Source: Mesorhabditis belari
Lineage: Eukaryota > Nematoda > Chromadorea > Rhabditida > Rhabditidae
NCBI GenBank assembly: GCA_958450365.1
Contig: CAUEEP010000924.1
Location: forward strand, 1,188,501 to 1,252,500
Reading direction: 5' to 3'
Length of the DNA stretch: 64,000 nucleotides
Shown: piece after piece, positions 51,870 to 62,662 of the stretch
Position numbering within the stretch: the stretch's first letter is position 1
Layout of the letters: each line of letters opens with the position of its first letter
Translations under genes and position numbers: made by a program
Notes under the pieces: model-generated
The model's input: only the letters and a program-made list of their open reading frames with translations
Told to the model about the DNA's origin: nothing
Databases searched by the model: none

Positions 51870-53100
51870 TTTGTAGTACGATAAAGTCCTAGACTCTCCA
51901 GCAATACCAAAATACATATCAGTTAATCGTCAAACAGTAGACTGAATATCTTTTTGAATACTGAATACCTTAATTGAATAGAATTACAGTATCTGTCTGT
52001 ACAACAAAACTCTTCTATCGTCTTATATTTGAGTTCTTCTTCAAAGACTTTTCCAAAGTCTTCTTTGAAGCGTTCACTTTTAAGTATTGAACTTAAAAGG
52101 CTACTCTAAAAGTACTCTAAAAGTACGTAAGTACTCTAAAAGTACTCTAAAAGTACGTGAGTACTCATTTCATCTTAAATCTTAAACAGCAATCTTAAAT
52201 ATTTTTTTGTTTTTTTTATAGAAAACATTGCATTTTAATAGAATAATTTAGAAAAAAGATAAAAAGACTTAAGAACAGACTTGAGACCTAAAAAACAGGT
52301 GCCCAATGCCACTAAATTTCCTTAGGAGTACCCTTTAAACAGAGTACCCTTTAAACAAGTAATTCTCTTTATAAAGTGCCTGGTTGAAGCTCTATTTTCT
52401 CAAAATTTCTTCCTTTTCCAATCAATCTCAATATCGTTAACTGATCATCATTTTATTCGTAATCAGCATTCCATTTTGATAAGATGTCCTTGAGCGTTGT
52501 TCCCTTTTTGCTAAATTTTATGTGAATGAGAGAACAGATGTGAATGGAGAGAAAAGAAAAGAAAAGAAAGACTTTGGTTTTTGCTTGGCTAGTGCGACCC
52601 CGCCCTGACTTCAGAGAAAGAGAAAGAGAGGAAATGAAGTGAAAAGGGACCACGGTTCACGAACCATTCACTCACTCAACCATTCTCTCACTTCTCAATC
52701 TCAGTCTTTCATTCTGATTTTTCACTCTGACTCATTCAATCAACCATTCCCTCACTTCTCACCCTTTTTTTACCCCAAATGACTTATCGCTTTCAATTAT
52801 TGTTTTCAAATTCAGTCTAGAATCAGCATAGATCAGCTCAAATCAGCTCAAAAACAGTTCAATGTGGTTTTCTGCCTCGTCTGCTCCATCCCTTCACTTT
52901 TCACTATCAGTTTCATAGTCAATATTCACTCAGTGATAAAGTGCATAAAGAAGAATGTTATTTTCTCTTCTTCAAATCATTTTAACATCTTAATCATCTT
53001 TATGACATCTTTTAATTCAAACAAATCAAATAATAAAAAAATTAGCAGCAATTTATAAAGTGAATGAATGAAATGAAATGAAAGATATCATAATACTTAT
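51870..53100. other. Intergenic sequence without a supported gene
   Basis: AT-rich. AAAAGTACTCTAAAAGTACG repeats at about 52080-52160. GAGTACCCTTTAAACA occurs twice near 52326-52360. Short frames lack motifs. Confidence 0.4.
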
Positions 53101-53109
53101 TGTAAAGTT

Positions 53110-53283
53110 AAAATGGAGCGAAATAGAGTGAAATAGAGTGAAATAGAGTGAAATAGAGCGAAATAGAGCGAAATAGAGTGAAATAGAGCGAAATAGAGAG
53201 AAATGGAGCGAAATAGAGCCAAATAGAGTGAAATAGAGCCAAATAGAATGAAATAGAGCGAAATAGAGCGAAATAGAGCTAAT
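53110..53283. repeat. Minisatellite, 10-bp unit (GAAATAGAGC/T)
   Basis: About 17 units of GAAATAGAGC/GAAATAGAGT. It abuts the tRNA-like cassette starting at 53320. Confidence 0.9.
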
Positions 53284-53319
53284 TCAAACGATTAAACATC
53301 AAAATAAAATGAAAACAAA

Positions 53320-53740
53320 GTGAAGGAATCGAACCCGAGGAACGACTTGACGGCTTGGTTTGGAAACAAGGCGCTTATCCACTACACCACGAGGCCACAA
53401 TTCGAAGGGAGGAAGGAAGCATTATATAGGGACGGCCTCTAATTTGACCTCTTCAAATCGATCGGTCGTATATATCGCTTCGGTCGTCGATCGGTCGTAT
53501 ATATCGCTTCTTTCACTCTTTCAGGATGTGACCTTGTGGTGTAGTGGATAAGAGTCTTGTTTCCGAAACCGAGGCCATTTTTTGCTCGGGTTCGATCCCT
53601 TCCTTTTGTTTTCGAGTCCGACCAGGCTTGGTTTCTGACGAGTCCAGGACTTGTCTCACCAGACCTGACCCAGAAAAATTGCTTTTAGAACAATCCTGAT
53701 GCTTATCTTAGGCTTAAATTAGACTCAGATAGGATTAGAC
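53320..53740. repeat. Dispersed cassette with two divergent tRNA-like units (copy 2)
   Basis: Minus-strand unit about 53320-53400 (A-box GTGGTGTAGTGGATAAGC, B-box GGGTTCGATTCC) and plus-strand unit about 53523-53603 (A-box GTGGTGTAGTGGATAAGA, B-box GGGTTCGATCCC). The spacer carries TATATAGGG and two copies of GTATATATCGCTTC. The anticodon-like loop reads TTTCCAAA (CCA) in the minus unit. Flank 53630-53720 matches 690-840 inverted. Acceptor stems do not pair. Confidence 0.65.
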
Positions 53741-53756
53741 TTAAACTAGGTAGGAC

Positions 53757-53890
53757 TAGCTCTAGCTCTAGCTCTAGCTGCAGCTCTAGCTCTAGCTCTA
53801 GCTCTAGGTCTAGCTCTAGCTCTAGCTTTAGCTCTAGCTCTAGGTCTAGCTCTAGTTCTAGCTCTAGCTCTAGCTCTAGCTCTAGTTCAA
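53757..53890. repeat. Hexanucleotide array (CTCTAG)n
   Basis: About 22 hexamers AGCTCT with AGGTCT and AGTTCT variants. Same motif as 20962-21262. Confidence 0.9.
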
Positions 53891-53899
53891 AAGACTAGC

Positions 53900-54500
53900 T
53901 TAGAATTAGATCTAAAACTGGATCTCTTAAAGCACATTGAAAGTCTAATTTAAGCCTAAGATAAGCGGTTAAATTTTAGTTAAATATTTAGTTAGGGGCT
54001 GTAGGGGGCTGTAAGGGGCTGTAAGCACTACTTAAATCGTGATTGTTTGAATTCAATTGTACAATTGTACTCATTGCACTCATTGTACTCATTTCTCTCT
54101 TCACTAACCAATATTAGAGCAACTTTAGGCTTTTCTAAATCAGAAATTAGAGAAGCTTAGAGAACTTTAAGCTTCTCTAAATTAGAGAAGCTTAAAGTTG
54201 TTCTCATTCACAAATTTGCCATTCATTTTTCCCGCACTTGTTCAATTTTATCACATTTTCAAAAATTCCTTTCCACAATCGCTCAAAATGAATCACTATT
54301 TGAGAAAAGAGATGTGGAAAGAGAAAAAAGAGAGAGAAACCTAGCAAGTGCTTGTTTAAAGTAAGAAACTCTCGAGCATTTCCCTTTTTCAATCGAATTC
54401 CCGTTTTTTTCCTCTTGTTCAATCGATTTTCTCTTGAAATTGATTTTCTCTTTTCTCTTTATCTAATTCTTTTTTGATAAAGAGATTCCTAAACTCTTTC
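53900..54500. other. Intergenic sequence upstream of the gene at 54510
   Basis: Includes an inverted pair TTAGAGAAGCTTA / TAAGCTTCTCTAA near 54141-54190. Otherwise AT-rich and without a recognised element. Probably contains the promoter of the next gene. Confidence 0.35.
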
Positions 54501-54509
54501 AGATCAAAA

Positions 54510-57500
54510 ATGAGTCTCGCATCACGATTTGAAACCTATCGTCCAAGCAATGAATTCGCAGAGCCGCTAGCAATTGCAAAGTTTGTTTTTTTTTGAGAAA
54601 TTTCAGTAGTGATCTAGGAATAGCTTCAGTAGTGATCTAGGAACTCAAAATCGACTTTTAGACCTTCAATGCATTATGGAAAATATTTATTGCCTCTTTT
54701 TGCGAATCCTTTCGTTTCGGTGAGGACAAATGCTTTCCAATCTGCGATCAATTTGATCAGAGAGGACGAAACGGTAAACAATTCTTCTAATTTATTGAAA
54801 GACAAAGAAAACAGCAATACGGGTTTAAGATTATTCGATTTAAAAGCATTTAAAAGCATTTAAAAGCATTTAAAAGAAAATTTCTTAGATCAAAGGCTCA
54901 ATTTCTTTTTCTGAGAGTCACTCGATAAAATACTCATTTTTTTTAAGGTCAGGAATTCCCCAGAATGAAATTTTCATATTTAATTGATGAATAGCAAAGA
55001 TTGGCAATGAAAAGCAATGCAAAAAACAAACAAAAAAAACATTAGGTTAGTGTAGATCGTATTTTCTCTAATAGTAGTGCACCCCGGCGAGTTGATGACG
55101 ATTTTACGGCTTTCAAAGTTTTAACAGAAGCTCAACACTCAAATCCATCGTCAGATCTCATCAAATCCATTGTCAGATCGTCAGATCTCATCAAATCCAT
55201 CGTCAGATCGTCAGATCTCATCGTCAGCTACATTTTCCGACCCCACATCGATAGGTTCTCATAAGCGATTCTCGAGATTTCGAGGAATTTAGGCAAAGCA
55301 TGGGGTACTACTAGAGAGAATACCGTATGTAGATTTAGTTAGGATTCGGAAGTAATGGAGCGACAGCTGGATTCAACCGATGGAGCCAATGAAGTGCTGG
55401 AGGCAGCTTCAAAGCATTTGGTGCTGTTGGAGCGGCTCAACCATCGTGCCCATCAAGCACTTCGAGAGCTTTCGACAACCACCATCACTTCCTCAATCAC
55501 AATCACTACTCCTCCTCTCTACGCTGCTCCAAATCCTCTAATCCCCACAAGATCTCATCGTCAGCTACATTTTCCGACCCCACATCGATAGGTTCTCATA
55601 AGCGGTTCTCGAGATCTCCAACAATTTAGGCGACGCAAAAGATAGAGCTTATTTGATTACATAAATCCGTGAAACTTGAGAACGATCCGTTCACGGATTT
55701 TCTTTAAAACAACAATTGAAAATGTTACACAAAAAACACTACTATTAGAGAAAATACGGTAAATCTTTACAATTTCTTTTCAAACATCTTCTAAAAATAA
55801 TGCAACCACCAACAATTTCGATTTAAAACTATTAAAAAGCTTGATTGTTTCTCTGCAAAATGGTTTTTTTCCTGGTTTAAATCGGCCGTTTCGCAAAAGA
55901 TGTGTTAATAGACCAATTAAAGGTAAAGGATCCTTTTCTATGGAAACAAAAATTTGAAAAAAAAGGACTGTAAAGACTTATGCGCTAAGCTGATACTTGA
56001 GCTGACTTTGCATTGCCTGGTTTACTGGTTTTGGGATTGATTGTGTTGTATAGAATCAATTGGATCGAGTCAATTGGATCGAATCATTTCGATCGAGTCA
56101 ATTGGATCGAGTCAATTGCATCAAATCATTTGGATCGAGTCAATTGGATCGAGTCAATTGTCTCGAATCAATTGGATCGAATCATTTGTATCAAATCAAT
56201 TGGATCGAGTCATTTCTATCAAATCATTTGTATCAAATCAATTGGCTCAAATCAATTGTATCAAATAATTTGTAAAACCCTGTCAACTTTAGGCAGCCGA
56301 TCAAATAATTGGTGCCTACTTGTCGGTTTTGTTGTGCCAGGATCGCCTCATCGCTCGCCACGCTCTCTCCTTTTTGCCCCAAATTGCCGAAGTTTGTCCA
56401 GGTGAGAGCATAGAAGCTTTTGGGTTTCATAAAAAAAGCTTTTGAGTTTTATAAAATTAAAAAGAATACATGAAAATCTTGTCATTTAGGCCTTTCAGGG
56501 TATATTTATGAGCCAAATTCTAAACCAAAATTTGCAATTTGCCGATTCTTGCATAGAAATCGGCAGATTTTGTATTTTTCTCTTCTTTTTTGAGCATTAG
56601 ACGTTTCCATTCCACGATTCCAAAGTACTTAGCTTTTTAATTAGAGTTTTTAAACGATTACAAGGTATTATTTAAACGCTATTACAATCAATATTAATAT
56701 AAATACGAATTTAAACGGTACAATATATACAATAAGCGCTTATTGCCTTGTAATCGTTAATCTATTACCGTAAATACTGTAGATGGACCCCACCCCCATA
56801 ATGACGGTGCGGAGTGTTGTGTAGTCTAGCTTTGAACGCATTTTTCTCGACACTGGTTTATGCTACAATGCGCGCAAAGGTATCAAAAAATAGCCCTGAA
56901 TTTCAGCTATTTTTGATACCAAAACGAATATTTTAGCATAAGCCAGTGTCGAGAAAAACGCCTCCAAAGCTACACTATATCAAAGACGCATTTTTTGAAA
57001 GTACGGGCGCTTTGAAAACAAATGAAATACTAAAAAACTTTTGCGACTACGCGACTGTACGAGGGGGGTGGGGTACTATTAGAGTATTTATGGGCTTTCT
57101 GGATAACGGTAGGTTATCCAGAAAGCTTTTAAAGCTTGGACTAGGCTTTTCGGAAAGTCTTTTCGTTTCTTTTCAGACTTTCGTTGAAAAATAACAAATT
57201 TACCAATTAATTCACCAATTAATCTATAGTTTTTTCTAAAGAAAAAGTGTGTTTTTTTCAATTTCCATCTTTCTAAGTCAATTTCGGTTCATTTACGAGC
57301 AAATTCAAGAGTGAACGAGACGTGTTTTTCGTAAAAATCTATAAAAACCTCTACGAAGAATTTGGCTTAGCGAATTTCTTTGGAAATTTGCCTATATATC
57401 AAACTTTTGATGCTCTATCTTTTATCTATAGACACGAAGATAGGTTTCCTTGAGCTAAAGTGTCTAAAACGTATCATCGAGCCGCATTTTTGACTACCTG

Positions 57501-57771
57501 AATTCAGGCTCTGAAAAAAAGCAAAAACAAGACATTTTAAAACCGTTTTAATGTTATTTTGTAGAAAAATAAATGGCCTTTCTAATGAAACAAATCGTAG
57601 TTTTATTTATCACCAAAAAACTGAACAATTCCCAATTCAGAACACTCGGATATGTTGATCCGAGCCGCCGTTGGAGCTGGGACAAATAAATACGGCAAAG
57701 ATTTGAACACAATTCTGCCGGAAGCCATGAAAAAAGTTGAGGAGAGACGAAAACAGAATATGACTATGTAA
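54510..57771 (+). CDS. Unrecognised multi-exon gene (four or five exons)
   Basis: Not recognised. Supported exons: 54510-54580 (MSLASRFETYRPSNEFAEPL...), 54662-54719 (PSMHYGKYLLPLFANPFVS), a central exon from 55343 (DSEVMERQLDSTDGANEVLE, then KHLVLLERLNHRAHQALREL), 56293-56401 (AADQIIGAYLSVLLCQDRLI...), and 57641-57771 ending at TAA (EHSDMLIRAAVGAGTNKYGK..., EERRKQNMTM). Phases of exons 1-3 and 4-5 join. The central exon's 3' end is unclear: its frame runs on to a stop at 55591 through repeat sequence, and no good phase-0 donor is visible. A CTCTTTCAG acceptor 8 nt before the ATG suggests trans-splicing, and AATAAA at about 58014 could be the polyadenylation signal. The product would be a small helical, soluble protein of roughly 180 residues. 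Either an exon is missed or the gene is damaged by the flanking repeats. Confidence 0.6.
55063..55328. mobile_element. TACCGTATTTTCTC-family element, left copy
   Basis: Starts CGTATTTTCTCTAATAGTAG and ends CTACTAGAGAGAATACCGTA. It carries CATCGTCAGATCTCATC repeats. CTACATTTTCCGACCCCACA and the following TCGATAGGTTCTCATAAGCG also occur in the copy at 55535-55760. It stops 15 bp before the central exon of the unknown gene. Confidence 0.75.
55535..55760. mobile_element. TACCGTATTTTCTC-family element, right copy (partial)
   Basis: Begins near CACAAGATCTCATCG (compare CACAAGATCTCATCG at about 31028) and ends CACTACTATTAGAGAAAATACGG. Only the right terminus is present. Its left boundary falls inside the open frame of the central exon, which complicates the gene model. 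Confidence 0.65.
56050..56275. repeat. Minisatellite, 14-bp unit (AATTGGATCGAGTC)
   Basis: About 16 units of AATTGGATCGAGTC with TTTGTATCAAATC variants. It ends 18 bp before the exon 4 acceptor of the unknown gene (AG at 56291-56292). Confidence 0.9.
56798..57085. mobile_element. Dispersed element, copy 2 (inverse of 18640-18890)
   Basis: Contains the complements of the blocks in copy 1: CGGTGCGGAGTGTTG at the left and GCGACTACGCGACTGTACGAG at the right. CACTGGTTTATGCTAC and its partner TAGCATAAGCCAGTG form an inner inverted pair. Inside intron 4 of the unknown gene. Confidence 0.75.
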
Positions 57772-58154
57772 GAATTGAATCTTTATCTTTATCTTTATCT
57801 CAATCTCTTTATAGGCTTTGATTTTTTAGGGAAAAATTCCCTTTTTTTTCGTACAAATTTCTTGCCAGGTTGTAAATAACTTCCCAATTTCTTTATTGGT
57901 GCTTTTTGTTGAGCGGGTCGATGAACCGTCTCTTATTCTTGAATTATTCGAAAAATCGGTGAATATTTGCAAGTACTCTTCTGTTTTATTCTTTACGTGT
58001 ACATGAACGTGTCAATAAAAGAACGGAAATGAGGGTAACTAGAAAAACACAGCTTATTGAATTCACCAGATGCACCAGATCAACCTGGACCCAGACTTGG
58101 ACTGTGTTCAGAATCCAGAATCGACTTTGACTTCAGAATCGGATGCCAAAGTTG

Positions 58155-58318
58155 TTCCTAAGCCTAATCCTAAGCCTAAACCTAAGCCTAAGCCTAAGCC
58201 TGAGCCTGAGCCTAAGCCTAAACCTAAGCCTAAGCCAAAGCCTAAGCCTAAGCCTAAGCCAAAGCCAAAGACTAAGCCAAAGCCTAAGTCTAAACCTAAG
58301 CCTAAGCCTAAACCTAAT
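58155..58318. repeat. Interstitial telomere-like repeats (GCCTAA)n
   Basis: About 27 hexamers, mostly GCCTAA, which is the complement of the nematode telomere repeat TTAGGC. Variants GCCTGA, GCCAAA and ACTAA are scattered in it. A second shorter block is at about 58479-58513. The orientation reads as telomeric C-strand on the plus strand. The PKPKPKPK frame across it (58070-58405) is a by-product. Confidence 0.88.
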
Positions 58319-58442
58319 CGAGCTGAAAATTTGCCAGGATGCTCCTATGGCGGGGGCGCAAGCACAACACCAAACGGGTGTGCCTTAGCTCCCAGAACTC
58401 GCTGAGATCCAAAGAATGGGGGTTCAGCCCAAACCCAAATAA

Positions 58443-58475
58443 ACTTAGTGCTAGGCGCTAGCCTACGCACTAAGT
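58443..58475. repeat. Short palindrome between two telomere-like blocks
   Basis: Arms ACTTAGTGC and GCACTAAGT enclose TAGGCGCTAGCCTA, itself nearly palindromic (TAGGC / GCCTA). The telomere-like block at 58479-58513 follows within 5 bp. Confidence 0.8.
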
Positions 58476-58641
58476 CCAAGCCTAATAAGCCTAAGCCTAA
58501 GCCTAAGCCTGAGCCTGATCCGAGAAATTTGTCTAACAACCGGGAGCAAATTCGGATAAACTAGAAATTGGATACAGATCAAGCTAAAGACACAGACACA
58601 TCAGCACGATCCTAACCTTTTACAAACTCGTATTGTTAGTA

Positions 58642-60543
58642 CAGGCGAACTTCGATACAACGAGCTGCAAGGGACCGGCCGAAGACTTGTTTTCAAATAG
58701 CGAATTGGTTAAAAAGCAATGGTTATTTATTTCTGTACAACGAATTTCGATCGAATTTGATCGAATTCGTTGTACAGAAATAAATAATCATTGCTTTTGA
58801 ACCAATTCACTATTTGAAAACAAGTTAGCAACAACAAGTTGGAACTAAAGAACATTAAAGAAATTAGTTCGGGCCTTGTTTCTGGTTTTTTGGGTCAAAT
58901 TCCTAAAAGTTCCCTCAACACTTCGGCTTTTCACTTTTCGACATCATCGTAGTTGATCGCTGCAGCTTCCCCTTTTAGAATGCGAAAAACAACTCCGTGA
59001 CGCTTCTTGAATTTATCCAACCAACCGCCACTCGCTTGAAAATCGCTAATTACTTCCAAGCTTGCCAACTCCATCAACATCAACTCCATCCATGCCAACT
59101 CCATTGCTTTCTCTCGAAGCAGATTGCTGTCAACACATTCGTTTTGGCATCGCATTTGCTTCAGCCAAATAAGCACAGACTCTTCGATCGATTCGTATTT
59201 CCTTGTCTTTAATCGTGCTCTTTTTGCAGCTCCTCCTTCATCGATCGCTTCCATAATGTCCGGCCTCTTCCTAAGAATTGTTGATCGTGGCAATTCGAAA
59301 TCCTTCGCCAATTCAGCCGTTCCTTTCGAAGTTGATTGTCGAGTATTCTCTTCCTCAAAGCAAAATCGATTGATCGACACGTTGACTTTTCTCATTTCAA
59401 GCTTGCCAACTCCATTGCTTTCTCTCAAAGCAGATTGCTGTCAACACATTCGTTTTGACTTCGCATTTGCTCCAAATACGCACAGCCTCTTCGGTTGATT
59501 CGTATTTACTCGTCTTTAGTCGTGCTCTTTTTGCAGCTCCTCCTTCATAGACTGCCTCCATCTCTTCCTAAGGATTGTTATTACCGTTACTCGCTTGAAA
59601 ATCGCTAATTCCTTCCAAGCTTGCCAACTCCATTGCTTTCTCTCAAAGCAGATTGCCGTCAAAAAATTGGTTTCGGCACCGCATTTGCTTCAGTCAAATA
59701 AACACAGACTCTTCGATTGATTCGTATTTCCTCGTCTTCTATTGCTATTTTTCCATTTTTGCAGCTCCTCCTTCGTCGATCGCTTCCATAATGCCCGGCT
59801 TCCTCCTAAGAATTGTTGAAATGGTTGGTTGCGGCAATTCGAAGTCTTTCGCCAATTCAGTCGTGCCTTTCGAAGTTGTTTGATCGAGTATTCGCTTCTT
59901 CAAAGCCAAATCGATTGATCGACACGTTGACTTTTCTCATTTCAAGCTTGCCAACTCCATTGCTTTCTCTCAAAGCAGATTGCTGTCAACACATTCGTTT
60001 TGGCATCGCATTTACTTCAGTCAAATAAGCACAGACTCTTCGATTGATTCGTATTTCCTCGGCTTCTATTGCTATTTTTGCAGCTCCTCTTTCATCGATC
60101 GCTTCCATAATGACCGGCATAATGACCGGAATTGTTGATCGCGGCAATTCGAAATCCTTCGCCAATTCAGCCGTTCCTTTCGAAGTTGATCGTCGAGTAT
60201 CCTCTTCTTCAAAGTCAAATCGATTGATCGACACGTTGACTTTCCTCACTCCATCACCTAAATTATAAGAATGTTCTCAAAAATTAAAGAATAAAAAAGG
60301 AAACTTTATATTAAGCACATTTAAGATAAAAAAACGTTACAGGAAGTAAGCAAGTAAAGGATTTAAAATTCAGTAAAAAAAATTAGATATTCAGTCGAAA
60401 AGCAGAAATTTTCATTTTGCTTTACCCACATTTTAGCAAATAATTCGCTATATGGAAATGAACTATTTGGTAACGTATTCAAAAAGTGTTCGTTATATCA
60501 AAGTATTCGTTATATTGAAGATCGTTATATCAAAGCTCGACTG
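58642..60543 (-). mobile_element. Tigger/pogo-like element with tandem copies of the DNA-binding region
   Basis: About 1.9 kb bounded by TA with ends CAGGCGAACTTCGATACAAC and (complement of the right end) CAGTCGAGCTTTGATATAAC, typical of the Tigger/pogo group. On the minus strand, the CENP-B-type helix-turn-helix region of a transposase is present in three to four partial tandem copies: about 60249-59986, 59980-59650, 59640-59410 and 59428-58931. The last is an open frame of 165 codons (GTAELAKDFELPRSTI, KYESIEESVLIWLKQMR, GGWLDKFKKRHGV). The DDE catalytic domain is absent from all of them. The copies carry frame breaks, so the element is not autonomous. Confidence 0.82.
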
Positions 60544-60659
60544 TACTTTGTGCTAAACAAGAAAACAAAAAATCCTTTCTTACGCACTCAATTCTTGGCT
60601 TTATCAAGTCATTTTTCCATGTCCAGTAAAAAAGATTGGCGCTTCCAGGAACTCTTGCA

Positions 60660-61015
60660 TGAAGCGTGCCCAATGCAGAAGCCCAATGCAGAAGCCCAAT
60701 GCAGAAGCCCAATGCAGAAGCCCAATGCAGAAGCCCAATGCATGAAGCCCAATGCATGAAGCCCAATGCATGAAGCCCAATGCATGAGCCCAATGCAGAA
60801 GCCCAATGCAGAAGCCCAATCATGAAGCCCATCGAAGCCCAATGCAGAAGCCCAATGCATGAAGCCCAATGCATGAAGCCCAATGCATGAAGCCCAATGC
60901 ATGAAGCCCAATGCATGAAGCCCAATGCATGAAGCCCAATGCATGAAGCCCAATGCATGAAGCCCAATGCATGAAGCCCAATGCATGAAGCCCAATGCAT
61001 GAAGCCCAATGCATG
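60660..61015. repeat. Minisatellite, 12/14-bp unit (GAAGCCCAATGCAT)
   Basis: About 26 units: GAAGCCCAATGC (12 bp, left) and ATGAAGCCCAATGC (14 bp, right), with a few deletions near 60820-60840. One unit variant (GCCCAATGCATGAAGC) also occurs alone near 62132. It starts about 115 bp from the Tigger-like element. Confidence 0.9.
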
Positions 61016-61288
61016 AAGCGTGCCTTCGCACTCTTTCATAAACAAGTTAATGATTGATAAAGCTACACTTAGATAGATCTGCATACATTTACTGAACGAG
61101 TCAAGGCTGCCCATACATCTACCCGATTTCAAAGTTGAATAAAGAGTCCCTGACTACGCACCTATACACATCTAAATAAAATTACAAACCTATTCATTAA
61201 CGCCTATAAATTTCGCCTATAAACTTCGCAGAACTTTTACTGTTTCTTTTTTGACTTTTAGCTTTTTTTATTATATTTTATTATTATA

Positions 61289-61867
61289 TTGGGTTGTCCA
61301 GTTATGAATGCGCGTTTTTTAATTTTTTGTAAATTTCTCAAGATACCGAAATCAAGAAAAAGATTTATATGAGTATTATTCGAAAGCTGAAGATCTCCTC
61401 TACATTTTGATACAAAAAGTTTTTGAATTTGTTCAGCTTTTGGGCAAATTGACTGCACAGAAGAAGAGGTGGCCAAAAAATGGAAGGGTGCCTTTGGATC
61501 AAGTTTTGGCTCCGCTCAAATTGAGTTAACCGTTTGATGTTTGGCCAATAGATATATCAATACAACTTTTTTTTTAAATATACCAATTTCAGAGCATCTT
61601 TTTGCTTTTCTTTTCTTTTCTGGGCGGCTATTTTACACCATAAAACTTGAGGAATAGCTAAGCTGAAATGGGTTTTTTTCGAAAACGACCTCTCCCTTTG
61701 TGCAGTCAATTTCCCAAAAAGTTGAATGAATTCAAAAACTTTTTTATTCCAAAATGTAGAGGAGATCTTCAGCTTTCGAATGATATATAACACTCATATA
61801 CATCTATTCGATATCTTGAGAAATTTACAAAGTAGTAAAAACGCGCATTCATAACTGGACAACCCAA
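61289..61867. mobile_element. Mariner-like MITE, intact short copy
   Basis: 579 bp flanked by TA, with inverted ends TTGGGTTGTCCAGTTATGAA and complement. Inverted arms of about 200 bp include GAAAGCTGAAGATCTCCTCT and its complement. No transposase. Same family as 28150-29025. Confidence 0.85.
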
Positions 61868-61869
61868 TA

Positions 61870-62287
61870 TTATTATATTTCTTTATTACAAATGGCAAAA
61901 ATTCATCGAGATCTCGGTGTCGGAGTCGCCCATTGGGCTTCGAGTTGAACAAAGTAATCTTCTTGATTTGCACCTGTGTACAGCTTCTAAATAAAAATAA
62001 GTTAAAGCTCTTCTAAATGCAAATAAAAGAAGCTCTGAAACGAGCTCTGAAAACATTAAAAAAGTCAAGTTTGGTTTTCAAAATAAATGGTTTCCAAAAT
62101 GAATGGTATCCACGCAGCTTTTGCTACAATTGCCCAATGCATGAAGCTGATAAAAGTCAAAGCTGGTAGAAACAAACTCGCCTTTCCATGCACGAAAATT
62201 TTATTCTTGACTTTTCGATCAGGTTCGGTTTTTCTAAACGCTTAAAACTTTTAAATAATTGAAAATTTCGACTCTTGCTTAGTTTTT
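61870..62287. other. Sequence without a supported gene
   Basis: Unique AT-rich sequence. GCCCAATGCATGAAGC near 62132 is a stray copy of the nearby minisatellite unit. Confidence 0.35.
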
Positions 62288-62662
62288 GGGTATTTTCAAC
62301 GGGTCACCACTCTTTGAAGGCCTATAACTTTGTTCAGAGATCATATTTTTGCTAACTTTTTATATCATTGTACAGAGGAGATTTCAGGCTTTCAAATGAT
62401 ACCAAATAGAGCTTAACTGCATTTTTCATTCCCATGAAAACAACGCGACACGACATCCAAGTTGGATAGGTCTCATTTGCTCAGAGTTGGCTCTGATTTG
62501 GAGTCAATTTGGACTCGGATCTTGGACTCAATTAACTAATCAATCTGTATTTGGTATCATTTGAAAGCCTGAAATCTCAGCTGTACAATGATATAAAAAG
62601 TTAGCAAAAATATGATCTCTAGACAAAGTTATAGGCCTTCAAAGAGTGGTGAGCAAAATACC
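62288..62662. mobile_element. Foldback/MITE element with GGGTATTTT ends
   Basis: About 375 bp. The left end GGGTATTTTC, then CACCACTCTTTGAAGGCCTA, is matched by the complement at the right (AGGCCTTCAAAGAGTGGTG, then AAAATACCC). The arms are about 150 bp. The right end runs straight into the minisatellite at 62655-62935. Confidence 0.8.

Noticed and set aside
58070..58405. Pro-Lys repeat protein (PKPKPK)
   Set aside because: It is the translation of GCCTAA telomere-like repeats. The short non-repeat ends are not recognisable and a second open frame overlaps it.
60530..61132. HALGFMHWASCIGL repeat frames up to 200 codons
   Set aside because: Translation of the 12/14-bp minisatellite; the phase wanders with unit length changes, and three frames are open.
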